Below are positions 43,541 through 53,650 of a stretch of DNA of 64,000 bases, piece after piece; positions within the stretch are counted from its first letter, which is position 1; each line of letters starts with the position of its first letter. The translations under genes were made by a program, and so were the position numbers. The stretch covers positions 37,039 to 101,038 of the forward strand of contig JBGQCF010000004.1 in NCBI GenBank assembly GCA_041495205.1, read 5' to 3'. The stretch is from JAHFRG01 sp041495205 (GTDB lineage: Bacteria; Pseudomonadota; Gammaproteobacteria; Burkholderiales; JAHFRG01). Under the pieces are notes generated by a model. The model searched no databases and was not told the DNA's origin. It saw only the letters and a program-made list of their open reading frames with translations.

Positions 43541-44248
43541 CTACTCAATGCCTAAGCTTGGCCCCGCCAGCGTTGCCACAATTGACAATGTCTTCTGTGC
43601 GGCGCGGAATCCGCGGCCAAGCGTTATCAGCGCAGGCAACTCTGCGGGATGGGCCAGCAAGGATGCGACGAGCGGCAAAACCTGCAGCCGTCCATAGGCA
43701 TCGACTGCGGACAGCGCGCTCGAGGGAACCTCGGCCGCCGCATGATCGGCGATGACGCGAATCGCCATGAAAGGCACGCCTGCTTGGTGCGCCACTTGCG
43801 CCACCGCCGCGCTTTCCATGTCCACCGCCGCCGCACCGACGCGTTTTGCCAAAACTTGTTTTTGTGACGGATGAGTGAAGACCGAAAGGCTTTCCTGCAG
43901 GGTTCCATTGCTTATCGCGACATGTCCGGCGACGCGACCTTGAAGCCGGTTGCGCCATTCGCTATTCACTGGAAATACGCTTTGATCTGCGCCAATCACC
44001 TGTTGCGGCAGCACCAGGGTTCCGGCGCTGAGCATGGGATCGAGTCCCCCCGCAATGCCCCAGCTGAGCAAGGCGGTCGCCCCCGCGTCCAGCAATGATT
44101 GCGCAGCGTGCAGCGCTTTTCCCCTGCCGATGCCGCAAAGCTGAATCCAGCCTGCGGCATGGTGCAGCTCAACTCGCTCATCCGGCGTAAGCTTGCGACC
44201 GACCAGGCAGCGCGCCTCAAGCGGCAGCGCGGCGACGACGCCGATCAC
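43541..44248 (-). CDS. hpnG: Hopanoid phosphorylase HpnG
   Basis: Nucleoside-phosphorylase-fold enzyme that removes adenine from adenosylhopane to give a phosphoribosyl-hopane. 235 residues from GTG 44248, which overlaps the shc stop (GTGA). A GTG at 44293 inside shc is a longer alternative. Motifs: SWGIAGGLDP, and AAAVDMESAAVAQVA, the family nucleoside-binding loop with catalytic residues. Lies between shc and hpnA. The stop codon is flush against the MITE copy. Confidence 0.9.
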   Translation of the reverse strand: MIGVVAALPLEARCLVGRKLTPDERVELHHAAGWIQLCGIGRGKALHAAQSLLDAGATALLSWGIAGGLDPMLSAGTLVLPQQVIGADQSVFPVNSEWRNRLQGRVAGHVAISNGTLQESLSVFTHPSQKQVLAKRVGAAAVDMESAAVAQVAHQAGVPFMAIRVIADHAAAEVPSSALSAVDAYGRLQVLPLVASLLAHPAELPALITLGRGFRAAQKTLSIVATLAGPSLGIE

Positions 44249-46215
44249 GCGCCGTGGCGATTGTGCAGGTTGTAATAGCGCGCCAGCGCCCACAACGGGA
44301 AGAATTTGTCGTAGCCGTGATACTTCAAAAAGAAGACCCGCGGGAAGCCGGGCGCGGTAAACCCGGGATCATTCCACAAGCCATGCGCCTGCTGGGTGCG
44401 CAGCAGAAATTCCACGCCGCGCGCAACTTCAGGGGAATCCACTTCGCCGGCCGCAATCAGCGCGAGCACCGCCCACGCGGTTTGAAACGCGGTGCTGGAA
44501 TCGGCCTGCCCGGCTTTTCCCGGATTGAAGTAGGTGTCATTGCCCTCGCCCCATCCGCCATCCGCGCGCTGCAGGCGCCTCAGCCACTCGACCGCACGGC
44601 GGATATAAAGCTGGTCAGGCGATTCGTGAGCCAGTTCCAGCGCCGCCAGCACTGACCAGGTTCCATAAATATAATTGGTGCCCCAGCGTCCGAACCAGGA
44701 GCCGTTCTTTTCCTGCTCCTTGCGCAGGAACTCCAGGCTGCGCTTCCATACCGCCTCGTATTTGCCAAGCGGGGCCAGAAAAGCCATGCAACGTCCGCTC
44801 ACATCGCTGGTAGGCGGGTCGAGCAGCGCGCCGTGATCGGCAAACGGAATTTCGTTAAGGTAATAACAGGTATTGTCAACATCGAAAGCGGCAAAGCCGC
44901 CGTTCTTCGATTGCATGCCGCACACCCATTCGGCGGCACGCCGCAACGCCTCCCCATAGCGCTCTTGATCAATTCTGTGCATCGCCCAGCCCACCGCGGC
45001 GGTGTCGTCAATGTCCGGATAAAAATCATTGCCGAACTGGAACGGCCAGCCGCCGCCCTTAAGCTGCGGCCTCGAATCGCGCCAGTCGCCGGGCGCATCC
45101 AGCAGTTGCCGTTTTTCGAGCCAGGCAAGCGCGCGCAGAATTTCCGGGGTTGTTAGTTCACCCGCCGCCTGATGTAAGGCCAGGCAAGACAGCGCGGTAT
45201 CCCATACCGGTGATGTGCAAGGCTGGCAGTGCGCGGAATTTTCCTCCACCACCACCAATTTTCTCAGCGCTTCCTTGGCAGTCACGCGATGGGAATGATC
45301 GGCAGGATAACCCAGCCAGGCGAGCGCTTCATGCGCGTTGACCATCGCCGGGAAAATTGCGCCCAGGCCATCAGTGCCGTTGAGCCGCTCGATAATCCAG
45401 TGCTCGGCTTTTTTTATGGCGTAGCGGCGGATAAAACCGGGGATGACCGGCTCCAGGAACTTGCACAGGCGTTCAAAACGCAGCAGGATGCGGTTCAAAC
45501 GCGACCTGAAAGGGAAATAATTTTTCTCCTTTTCCGGCGGTGTGGTGAACAATTCGCGGATATTCACTTGCTGAGGATTCTTGGCGCGCGCCTTGAGGCT
45601 GCATAGAATCGCCAGCGGCACCATCACCGTGCGCGACCAGTAAGACACCTTGCTCAAGTGGAAAGGGAACCAGCGCGGCAGCAGCATGATTTCCACCGGC
45701 ACCATCGGTATGCCGCGCCACGGAATTTGTGCAAACAGCGCCAGGGTTATACGCGTGAACACATTGCAGCGCGCAGCGCCGCCTGCGGCAAGAATGGCTT
45801 CCCGGGCTCTGGCCATATGCGGTGCATCGGGACTGTCGCCTGCCAGCTTCAAGGCGTAATAAGCCTTCACCGAACAGCTCAAATCGAACCCGTCGCCAGG
45901 GTACAACGCCCAGCCATCGTGGGGCTGCTGGTGGCTGCGTAGATACACCGCGATCTTGGCCTGCAGCCCGGTATCGATTTCATCCATGAAATGCATCATC
46001 AGGATGTACTCGGCGGGTATGGTGCAGTCCGCTTCCAGCTCGAAGCACCAATAACCGTCTGCGTGCTGCAGCGCAAGCAGAGCATCGCGCGCCGCGCTGA
46101 TCGCCTGCCACAGCGACGCGCTGCGCGTTCCGATGGAACGCACATTGGATTGTTCCCTTGCCCTGGCCCGGGAGTTTGCGCTGGATGCTAATTCGATGTA
46201 GTTCTGATCAAGCAT
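44245..46215 (-). CDS. shc: Squalene-hopene cyclase
   Basis: Cyclises squalene to hopene or diplopterol at the membrane. 656 residues. The protonating DxDD motif is in YPDIDDTAAVGWA (about 400-412). Several QW-type repeats (QRADGGWGEG, QSKNGGFAAF, QEKNGSWFGRWG) mark the double alpha-barrel. The C-terminal FFLKYHGYDKFFPLWAL is also typical. Follows squalene synthase by 65 nt and precedes hpnG. Confidence 0.97.
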   Translation of the reverse strand: MLDQNYIELASSANSRARAREQSNVRSIGTRSASLWQAISAARDALLALQHADGYWCFELEADCTIPAEYILMMHFMDEIDTGLQAKIAVYLRSHQQPHDGWALYPGDGFDLSCSVKAYYALKLAGDSPDAPHMARAREAILAAGGAARCNVFTRITLALFAQIPWRGIPMVPVEIMLLPRWFPFHLSKVSYWSRTVMVPLAILCSLKARAKNPQQVNIRELFTTPPEKEKNYFPFRSRLNRILLRFERLCKFLEPVIPGFIRRYAIKKAEHWIIERLNGTDGLGAIFPAMVNAHEALAWLGYPADHSHRVTAKEALRKLVVVEENSAHCQPCTSPVWDTALSCLALHQAAGELTTPEILRALAWLEKRQLLDAPGDWRDSRPQLKGGGWPFQFGNDFYPDIDDTAAVGWAMHRIDQERYGEALRRAAEWVCGMQSKNGGFAAFDVDNTCYYLNEIPFADHGALLDPPTSDVSGRCMAFLAPLGKYEAVWKRSLEFLRKEQEKNGSWFGRWGTNYIYGTWSVLAALELAHESPDQLYIRRAVEWLRRLQRADGGWGEGNDTYFNPGKAGQADSSTAFQTAWAVLALIAAGEVDSPEVARGVEFLLRTQQAHGLWNDPGFTAPGFPRVFFLKYHGYDKFFPLWALARYYNLHNRHGA

Positions 46216-46280
46216 TCCACTTTCTCCGCACTACAGAATCCCTTCCTCGTTTTTCCGGAAAATTATTTTTTGCGTCCAAT

Positions 46281-47330
46281 TTACAATGAAGCGGCGCGCG
46301 GCAGGCCGAGCACCGTCATGTTGAATAGCCAGCGTGGCATGGTGTCGCTGCCTATGGTTAAATGCGTCGCCAGTATTGTCGCCTTCACTGCGCGCCGCGA
46401 TATTTTTACTTCATTGCCCGAAGTAAAGGCGCGGTTCGCGCTGATCTTGCGCAAGGTGAGCACCGCCATGCCCAGCGCCCAGAAGCAGAACTTGCGTATG
46501 CCTGTTTCATGCTTCGGAATGAGCAGGGTGTAAATCAGCGCATTGCGCAGATGGGCATGGGCGATTGCAATCAATTTTTCCAGCCCCGCGCCAAAAGCAG
46601 AATCGTGGCAATCCTTGGACAAATTCCGCAAATCGAAACCGCACTCTCGGAAAACATCCTGTGGCAGCCAGCACGCTCCGCGGCTGCGGTCTTCCCAAAT
46701 ATCTTTCAATATGTTGGTCATTTGCAGACCCTGGCCGAACGAAGTTGCCAATTCTAACATTCTTTTGCGGTTTTTTCCGATTTCCCCGGAGTAATCACAA
46801 AACAGTTCGGTGAGCATTTCTCCGACCACGCCGGCAACGTGGTAGCAATAGCTGTCAAGCTGCGGCAGGTCCTTTAATCCGTACGGGCTCGGATTTGATT
46901 GGAACATCGCCATGCCATTGGCCATGATTTGGACACAGCGCTGCATCGCCGCGCGCTGATTATCGCTGAAGCTGTGGGTGATGCGGATGACTTGCGGTGT
47001 GTTCCTGATCAGGTCTTTTTCTGCTTCCGGTGTATGCTCCGAAAGCAATGGATAAAATTCTGCGGCAAATGTTTCCGCCGGCACTTCGCCGGCAACGACT
47101 TTGATGAATTGCCGCGAGAAATGGCGCTTCTGCCCGGCGCTCAAGGCGGGTTCGTCTTCAATGGTGTCGGCGATGCGGCACAACAGGTAAGCATTGCTCA
47201 CCGGCTTGCGCAGGCCCGGCGGCAGCTGGGGGATGGTGAGCGCAAAAGTTCGCGACACTCCCTGCAGGATATGGTCCTGATAGGCTTCGCCGCAAAGCTG
47301 ACCGCTCTTATCACGCTGCCATTCAGGCAT
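46281..47330 (-). CDS. Squalene synthase (farnesyl-diphosphate farnesyltransferase)
   Basis: 349 residues from ATG 47330, with AAGGAA upstream. Head-to-head joining of two farnesyl diphosphates. Asp-rich motifs are DTIEDEP (about 55-61) and QMTNILKDIWED (about 205-216). SRTFALTIPQLP, YCYHVAGVVGEMLTELF and a C-terminal hydrophobic helix match the one-enzyme NADPH-using squalene synthase type. This would replace the HpnC-HpnD-HpnE route; none of those three is in the window. Phytoene synthase is the main alternative. Confidence 0.88.
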   Translation of the reverse strand: MPEWQRDKSGQLCGEAYQDHILQGVSRTFALTIPQLPPGLRKPVSNAYLLCRIADTIEDEPALSAGQKRHFSRQFIKVVAGEVPAETFAAEFYPLLSEHTPEAEKDLIRNTPQVIRITHSFSDNQRAAMQRCVQIMANGMAMFQSNPSPYGLKDLPQLDSYCYHVAGVVGEMLTELFCDYSGEIGKNRKRMLELATSFGQGLQMTNILKDIWEDRSRGACWLPQDVFRECGFDLRNLSKDCHDSAFGAGLEKLIAIAHAHLRNALIYTLLIPKHETGIRKFCFWALGMAVLTLRKISANRAFTSGNEVKISRRAVKATILATHLTIGSDTMPRWLFNMTVLGLPRAASL

Positions 47331-47564
47331 GTTTTTTTCCTTGTCGTTCGTTGTCTTGCAGCATGGAGATGGGGATTTCCATCTTGAAGGCACTCATTTT
47401 AGCTCAAATCACCGGGCCGCCGCGTCCGCATCGCCTGTTTCATGAAATAGCGTGTCCTGCGCAGCCGAAAGCAGGGTCAATCATGCTAAAATCCGCGGCT
47501 GGCAACAAATATTAGTGCAAGGAATGGCATCATCGCCACATTTACCTTAATTGCTTTCGCAATC

Positions 47565-48674
47565 ATGCTGGCGGCGCTTGCTTATCTCGTCTATGCCTTG
47601 CGCTGCGTCATCGCCTTCGGCGGCCGTCAACCCAAGCAAAGCGAATATTGTCCCGCAGCTACCCTGCTGAAACCGGTTTGCGGCATGGAACCGGAATTGT
47701 ATGAAAACCTGCGCTCGTTCTGCGACCAGGATTACCCCGATTATCAGGTGGTGTTTGGCGTACGCGATGCACAGGATCCAGCGATCACAGTCATTGAGCG
47801 CATCATCAAAGAATTTCCTCAGCGCGATTTGTCGCTGATCGTGGATGAAACGGTGATCGGCGCCAATCTCAAGGTTAGTATTCTGGCCAGCATGTACCGG
47901 GCGGCGAAGCATGACCTGCTGGTGATCGCCGACAGCGACATGCGTGTGGAACACCACTATCTTCGGGCGGTGGCTGCGCCATTCGAAGATCCGCAGGTGG
48001 GTGCGCTCACCTGTCTTTACAAGGGCACGGCGGCGGCCGGACTGCCATCGCGATTGGGCGCGATGTTTATCAATGATTGTTTTGCCCCTTCGGTTCTGGT
48101 CGCTCTGTCATTCCAGGAATTGCGCTTCTGTTTTGGCGCGACCATGGCGGTCACCCGCAAGGCGCTGGAAGCAAGCGGCGGATTTCCCGCGCTCGCCGAC
48201 CAGCTCGCCGATGACCACATGTTGGGCAAGCATGTCGCACAACAAGGACTTAAAGTGATACTGCCCGCCTATATGGTGGAAAACAGGGTCTGGGAACCTA
48301 ATTTCAGAGCGCTGTTCCAACATGAACTGCGCTGGGCTCGCACTATACGCGCAATGCAGCCGGCAGGTTACGCATTTTCCTTCATCACCTATCCGGTAGC
48401 GGTTTCCCTGCTGTTTTTGCCGCTCGTGCCTGCGGCCGCGGGGTTAACGGCCGTGGCTGTTTCGGTTATACTACGCGTCTTGCTGCACCGGGCGGTGCAC
48501 ACCAGTTTCCGTATCCGCGGACCCGCTACGCCCTGGCTTGCGCCCGTCCGCGATTTGCTCGGTTTCCTGGTGTGGGCGGCAAGTTTCTTCGGCCGCAGCG
48601 TTGAGTGGCGGGAACAGCAGTTTTTGGTCCGCTCCGACGGGCAGTTGATGAACAAAGGAGTTCGTAATCCATGA
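47565..48674 (+). CDS. hpnI: Hopanoid glycosyltransferase HpnI
   Basis: Family-2 glycosyltransferase that adds N-acetylglucosamine to bacteriohopanetetrol. 369 residues. Catalytic Asp motifs ADSDMRVEHH (about 125) and the QxxRW-like HELRWARTIRAM (about 252), with C-terminal transmembrane helices. Divergent from squalene synthase across 234 nt, where the operon promoter must lie. Overlaps hpnJ by ATGA. Confidence 0.93.
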   Translation: MLAALAYLVYALRCVIAFGGRQPKQSEYCPAATLLKPVCGMEPELYENLRSFCDQDYPDYQVVFGVRDAQDPAITVIERIIKEFPQRDLSLIVDETVIGANLKVSILASMYRAAKHDLLVIADSDMRVEHHYLRAVAAPFEDPQVGALTCLYKGTAAAGLPSRLGAMFINDCFAPSVLVALSFQELRFCFGATMAVTRKALEASGGFPALADQLADDHMLGKHVAQQGLKVILPAYMVENRVWEPNFRALFQHELRWARTIRAMQPAGYAFSFITYPVAVSLLFLPLVPAAAGLTAVAVSVILRVLLHRAVHTSFRIRGPATPWLAPVRDLLGFLVWAASFFGRSVEWREQQFLVRSDGQLMNKGVRNP

Positions 48675-50095
48675 TGAAAACCCTGTTTCTGAATCCTCCG
48701 TCGTATGAAGGATTCGATGGCGGCGCCGGCTCACGTTATCAGGCGCGGCGGGAGATCCGCTCGTTCTGGTATCCCACTTGGCTCGCCCAGCCTGCGGCAC
48801 TGGTGCCCGGCAGCAAGCTCATTGACGCACCCGCGCGCGGCCTGTCGCTCAACGATATTCTTCCACTTGCCAACGATTATGAACTCGCCATTCTGCATAC
48901 CAGCACGCCCTCTTTTGAATCCGACGCCAAAGTCGCCGAAGCGCTGAAGGCAAAAAATCCCAAGCTCATGATTGGCTTCATCGGCGCACACGTGGCGGTG
49001 CAATCCGAGCTTTCGCTTATGCATTCGCCCGCGATTGACTTCGTCGCGCGCAACGAATTCGATTTTACTGTCTACGATGTCGCCTCCGGTCGTCCGCTTG
49101 CGGAAATCGATGGCATCAGCCACAAGGTCAATGGCAAAGTGGTGCATAACCGCGACCGCGCCACCATCGAGGACATGGACAAGCTGCCGTGGGTGGTGGA
49201 TGTGTACCAGCGCGATTTGGTGATCGAAGATTATTTCATCGGCTATCTGCAGCACCCCTACGTTTCGCTTTATACCGGGCGTGGCTGCAAGTCGCGCTGC
49301 ACCTTCTGCCTGTGGCCGCAAACCATCGGCGGCCACCGCTACCGCACCAGGAGTCCGGGAAACGTGGTCGCGGAAATCGCGCACGCCAAGAAATATTTCC
49401 CGCAGGTGAAGGAATTCTTCTTCGACGACGACACATTCACCGACGACCTGCCGCGCGCCGAGGAGATTGCCAAGGGGCTCGGCAAACTGGGGGTGACCTG
49501 GTCATGCAACGCCAAGGCCAACGTGCCCTACGAAAGCCTCAAGGTCATGAAGGAAAACGGCTTGCGTCTGCTGCTGGTGGGTTTCGAGACCGGCAGCCAG
49601 CAAATACTGCTTAACATCAAAAAGGGTATGCACGTGGACATGGCGCGCCGCTTCATGGCCGACTGCCACAAGCTCGGCGTGGTGGTTCACGGCACGTTTA
49701 TCATGGGCCTGCCCGGCGAAACGCACGAAACCATCGAAGAGACCATCCGCTTCGCCAAGGAAATCAACCCGCACACCATTCAGGTCTCGCTCGCTGCGGC
49801 CTATCCTGGAACCTATCTGCACAAACAGGCGATGGAGAACGGCTGGCTGCTGCGCGATTCCACGCATATCGTCGCGCAGGAAGGCTTCCAGGTCAGCTCG
49901 CTCAACTATCCACACCTCCCGCATGAGGAAATCTTCGCGGCGCTGGAAAAATTCTACAAGCGCTTCTACTTCCGCCCCAGCAAGATCGCCGAAATCACTT
50001 TCGAAATGATGCAAAGCTGGGAAATGACCAAGCGCCGGCTGCGCGAGGGCGTGGAGTTCTTTCGCTTTCTTTACGGGCGGGAAGATCGGGTTTGA
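48671..50095 (+). CDS. hpnJ: Hopanoid B12-binding radical SAM protein HpnJ
   Basis: Contracts the glucosamine ring to the cyclitol ether of hopanoids. 474 residues. The N-terminal part is a cobalamin-binding fold (residues about 60-180). The radical-SAM cluster motif is GRGCKSRCTFCLWPQT (about 203-218). HpnJ is the third step after HpnI and HpnK. The start overlaps hpnI (ATGA) and the end overlaps hpnK (TTGA). Confidence 0.94.
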   Translation: MMKTLFLNPPSYEGFDGGAGSRYQARREIRSFWYPTWLAQPAALVPGSKLIDAPARGLSLNDILPLANDYELAILHTSTPSFESDAKVAEALKAKNPKLMIGFIGAHVAVQSELSLMHSPAIDFVARNEFDFTVYDVASGRPLAEIDGISHKVNGKVVHNRDRATIEDMDKLPWVVDVYQRDLVIEDYFIGYLQHPYVSLYTGRGCKSRCTFCLWPQTIGGHRYRTRSPGNVVAEIAHAKKYFPQVKEFFFDDDTFTDDLPRAEEIAKGLGKLGVTWSCNAKANVPYESLKVMKENGLRLLLVGFETGSQQILLNIKKGMHVDMARRFMADCHKLGVVVHGTFIMGLPGETHETIEETIRFAKEINPHTIQVSLAAAYPGTYLHKQAMENGWLLRDSTHIVAQEGFQVSSLNYPHLPHEEIFAALEKFYKRFYFRPSKIAEITFEMMQSWEMTKRRLREGVEFFRFLYGREDRV

Positions 50096-50970
50096 AGCGG
50101 CTCATCGTCACGGCTGACGACTTCGGCGCATCCCTTCCCGTCAACGAGGCAATAGAGCAGGCGCACCAAAACGGCATCCTCAACACCGCGAGTCTCATGG
50201 TGGGCGCTGCCGCAGCCCCGGACGCAGTGGAGCGCGCCAAGCGCATGCCCTCGCTCAAAGTGGGACTGCATATGGTTCTGGTCTGCGGCCGCCCGCTTAT
50301 GCCTGCCGACCATATTCCAGACCTGGTGGACGATCAGGGAAATTTTTCCACGCAACTTGCGCGCGCCGGGATCAATTTCTTTTTCCGCTCCAAGGTCAGA
50401 CGGCAACTCGAAGCAGAAATCCGCGCGCAGTTTGCAGCCTTCCGCAACACCGGCCTTACGCTGGATCACGTCAACGCCCATAACCATATGCACGTGCATC
50501 CGACGGTGTTGAGTCTGATCCTCAAGGTGGGAAGCGAATATGATGTGCGCGCGGTGCGTCTGCCGCGCGAGCCGTTTTTGAGCTCCTGGCGCGCCGCGCG
50601 CAACGCGCTGCCGCGGCGTCTTGCCCATTCACTGCTGCTCAACCCCTGGATGAGCCTGATGAAATGGCGGCTGAAAAAAGCGCGGGTCGCGCACAACGAT
50701 TACATCTTCGGCATGATCGATACCGGACACATGACTGAACAACGGGTGCTGGGGTTGCTCGCGCACCTGCCCCATGGCGTTTCAGAAATGTACTTCCACC
50801 CGGCCCTCTCCAAATGGGACGGGATGGATCCCGGCATGGCCGGCTATGCCTGCGAAGCAGAATTTCGGGCATTGACCAGCCCTGCCATCGCCAGCGCCCT
50901 GCGGCAGTATGATATTCAAAAAGTCAGCTTCAGCGACCTTACGGCAAAGTCAGCCTCACGAAGCGCATGA
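50092..50970 (+). CDS. hpnK: Hopanoid N-deacetylase HpnK
   Basis: YdjC-family deacetylase that removes the acetyl from BHT-GlcNAc made by HpnI. 292 residues. Metal-binding motifs are VTADDFGAS (about 6-14) and LDHVNAHNHMHVHPTV (about 123-138). The start is a TTG at 50092 that overlaps the hpnJ stop as TTGA; there is no other close start that keeps the TADDFG motif. Between hpnJ and hpnN. Confidence 0.93.
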   Translation: MKRLIVTADDFGASLPVNEAIEQAHQNGILNTASLMVGAAAAPDAVERAKRMPSLKVGLHMVLVCGRPLMPADHIPDLVDDQGNFSTQLARAGINFFFRSKVRRQLEAEIRAQFAAFRNTGLTLDHVNAHNHMHVHPTVLSLILKVGSEYDVRAVRLPREPFLSSWRAARNALPRRLAHSLLLNPWMSLMKWRLKKARVAHNDYIFGMIDTGHMTEQRVLGLLAHLPHGVSEMYFHPALSKWDGMDPGMAGYACEAEFRALTSPAIASALRQYDIQKVSFSDLTAKSASRSA

Positions 50971-51025
50971 ATCCGGCGGCAATAGAATTGATGAACACGG
51001 CGTCCTTATTGAGTGAGGTATGCGG

Positions 51026-53650
51026 ATGCTAGACGCTGCAGGAAACAAATACCTTCTCGCAGTGGTGCGCATGGTTGAACTCTCCGCGCGTTTTGCCCGC
51101 TGGGTAGTCGGCGGCACCGCTCTGCTCACGGTAGTATTTTTCTATTATGCGCTGACGCATACCAGCCTCGACACCGATCCCAATGAAATGCTCGATCCGG
51201 CACTGCACTACCGCCAGCTGGAAGCGGATATGCAAAAAGCCTTTCCGCAGTTTTCCGATGTGATCGTGGCGGTAGTCGAGGGCGACAACGCGGATCGCGC
51301 TAATGAAGCTTCGCAAAAACTCATCGCGCGGCTGGAACAGGAAAAAGAGACACTCGAATCGATTTATGATCCGGAACAAACAAGTTTCTTCTCGAAGAAC
51401 GGACTGCTTTATCTCGACAAAAATGAATTGCTGCAGCTTTCCGACCGGTTGACCGAGGCAGCGCCGTTTCTCGGTACGCTGGCCCACGACCCGAGCCTGA
51501 GCGGATTATTCACATTAATCAGCCGCGCGCTTGACGAGAATCTGAGCCCTGATTACAGAGGGCGCCTGAAGAAAACGCTGGACAGCATCAGCGGCATCAT
51601 CGATGCACAACTGGCAGGCCGCCAAATCAAGCTTTCGTGGCGCAATCAGTTTGTCGAGGGTGCCATGGCGCAAGGCGGCGATACGCGGCATTTTATTCTG
51701 GTCAAGCCGGTTTTTGATTACACTTCGATGCAACCGGGCAAGAAGGGGATTGACACCGTGCGCCGAGTCGCGCAGGAATTGCAACTCGATCCCCAGCATG
51801 GCGTGCGCGTGCGTCTTACCGGGGATGTGCCCATCCAGGATGAAGAACTGGACAGCGTGTCGCGCGGCGCCGGCATGGCCACCCTTTTCTCGACGCTGCT
51901 GGTGTGCGTTATTTTGTTTCTTGGTCTGCGTTCCACCCGCCTGGTGGCGGCGATTCTGATTACGCTGTTTGTCGGCCTGATTTGGACTGCGGCATTTACC
52001 GCGTTCGCCATCGGCCATCTGAATTTAATTTCGGTGACCTTCGCCGTGCTGTTTATCGGCCTGGGCGTGGATTTCGGCATTCAGTTTGGCATGCGCTACA
52101 AGGAAGAGCTGAACCGCACCAAGAACCATGATCTCGCCTTGAGCGAGGCCGCCAGGGGCGCGGGAGGGATGCTGACGCTCGCTGCTGTGGCGGCCGCCAT
52201 CAGCTTTTTTTCCTTCACTCCCACGAGTTACCGCGGGCTCGCCGAGCTTGGCGTGATTTCCGGAATGAGCATGTTGGTCGCATTGATTTCCAACCTCACT
52301 TTGCTGCCGGCGCTGCTGAAGCTGATGCCGACAGACATGGAAAGCAAACTGCCCAAGAGCAGCATGCTGACGCGCTTGCGTTTCCCGGTGCGGCGTCACC
52401 GCAAGCGCATTCTTGGCGCGGCCGCACTGGCCGGGGCCATTTCCCTGGCGCTGCTGACGCAGTTGCGCTTCGATTTCAATCCACTCAACATGAAGGACCC
52501 GAACACCGAATCGGTCGCCACTTTTCTTGATATGCTGAAGGACCTCAACACCACGCCTTATACCATTGACGTCCTTGCCGGCAATCTGGACGAAGCCAAG
52601 AACGTTGCGGCAAAACTCGAAAAATTGCCGGTAGTGGACAAGGCCGTGACACTCGCCAGTTTTGTGCCCGACGACCAGGACGAGAAACTCGCTATTATCG
52701 CCGACATGACGCTGGTGCTGCAGCCCTTGGTCACGCCGTCCCAGGGAGCCGCGCCGAGCATGGACGAGGAGCGCCAGGCGCTGGAGAAGTTTCAGAAAAA
52801 ACTGCGCGAGGCAGGCGTGAATAACTCCGATCCGGCTTTTTCAGCAAGCATGAAACGCCTGGCCGACGCGCTGGAAAAATTTAAATCCGCGCCCGGCTGG
52901 CCGGAAAATGCGCTCAAGCAGCTGCGCGGGAGCGTCGTGGGCGACTTGCCGCAAAATCTCGCGCAGTTGCGAAACCTTTTACAGCCGCAGCACATCGAGC
53001 TCAAGGATGTGCCGCAAGACTTGCGGGAACGCTACGTCACGGCCGACGGCCGCGCGCGCGTCGAGGTTTTTCCCAAGATCAATGTGATCGACAACAAAGA
53101 ATTGCGCCGTTTCGTGTCTGAAGTGCAAAAAGTTGCGCCCAATGCCATCGGCACCCCGGTGGCGCTCGTCGAGGGCGGCGACACGGTGGTGCAGGCCTGC
53201 CTGCAGGCCACTGTGATTGCCTTATGCGCCGCGTTTATCCTGCTGCTGCTGGTATTGCAAAGCATCTACAGCGCATTTCTGGTGTTGCTGCCGTTGATTC
53301 TGGCGATGGCGATGACTGCGGCAAGTTCGGTTATTCTCGATCTGCCGCTTAACCTGGCGAACATTATCGCGCTGCCGCTGCTGCTGGGCTTGGGGATAGC
53401 TTTCGGCATTTACCTGGTAATGCGCAAAAGAAGCGGGCTCGATGTCGAGCACCTGTTTCGAAGCAGCACGCCTCGCGCCGTGCTGTTCAGCGCGCTTACC
53501 ACTGTGGCTTCTTTCGGGTCTTTGGCTTTTTCCGAACACCGCGGCATGTCCGGTCTGGGGTTGTTGCTTACTATCGCCTTGTCATTTGCACTGCTTTGCA
53601 CATTGGTGGTCCTCCCTGCCATCATGAGTGCGGCCGAGGAGAAAAAATGA
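51026..53650 (+). CDS. hpnN: Hopanoid RND transporter HpnN
   Basis: Carries hopanoids from the inner toward the outer membrane. 874 residues from ATG 51026, chosen because GAGG lies 7 nt before it; ATG 51020 is directly abutted by that site. RND architecture: a helix at about 28, a large periplasmic loop, then membrane block (about 290-440) with FIGLGVDFGIQFGMRYKE, a second loop, and a second block near the end (LLLGLGIAFGIYLVMR). Follows hpnK by 55 nt. Confidence 0.94.
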   Translation: MLDAAGNKYLLAVVRMVELSARFARWVVGGTALLTVVFFYYALTHTSLDTDPNEMLDPALHYRQLEADMQKAFPQFSDVIVAVVEGDNADRANEASQKLIARLEQEKETLESIYDPEQTSFFSKNGLLYLDKNELLQLSDRLTEAAPFLGTLAHDPSLSGLFTLISRALDENLSPDYRGRLKKTLDSISGIIDAQLAGRQIKLSWRNQFVEGAMAQGGDTRHFILVKPVFDYTSMQPGKKGIDTVRRVAQELQLDPQHGVRVRLTGDVPIQDEELDSVSRGAGMATLFSTLLVCVILFLGLRSTRLVAAILITLFVGLIWTAAFTAFAIGHLNLISVTFAVLFIGLGVDFGIQFGMRYKEELNRTKNHDLALSEAARGAGGMLTLAAVAAAISFFSFTPTSYRGLAELGVISGMSMLVALISNLTLLPALLKLMPTDMESKLPKSSMLTRLRFPVRRHRKRILGAAALAGAISLALLTQLRFDFNPLNMKDPNTESVATFLDMLKDLNTTPYTIDVLAGNLDEAKNVAAKLEKLPVVDKAVTLASFVPDDQDEKLAIIADMTLVLQPLVTPSQGAAPSMDEERQALEKFQKKLREAGVNNSDPAFSASMKRLADALEKFKSAPGWPENALKQLRGSVVGDLPQNLAQLRNLLQPQHIELKDVPQDLRERYVTADGRARVEVFPKINVIDNKELRRFVSEVQKVAPNAIGTPVALVEGGDTVVQACLQATVIALCAAFILLLLVLQSIYSAFLVLLPLILAMAMTAASSVILDLPLNLANIIALPLLLGLGIAFGIYLVMRKRSGLDVEHLFRSSTPRAVLFSALTTVASFGSLAFSEHRGMSGLGLLLTIALSFALLCTLVVLPAIMSAAEEKK

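Noticed and set aside
43289..43755. Plus-strand open frames across MITE copy 2
   Set aside because: Repeat-derived and antisense to hpnG; they have no ribosome site.
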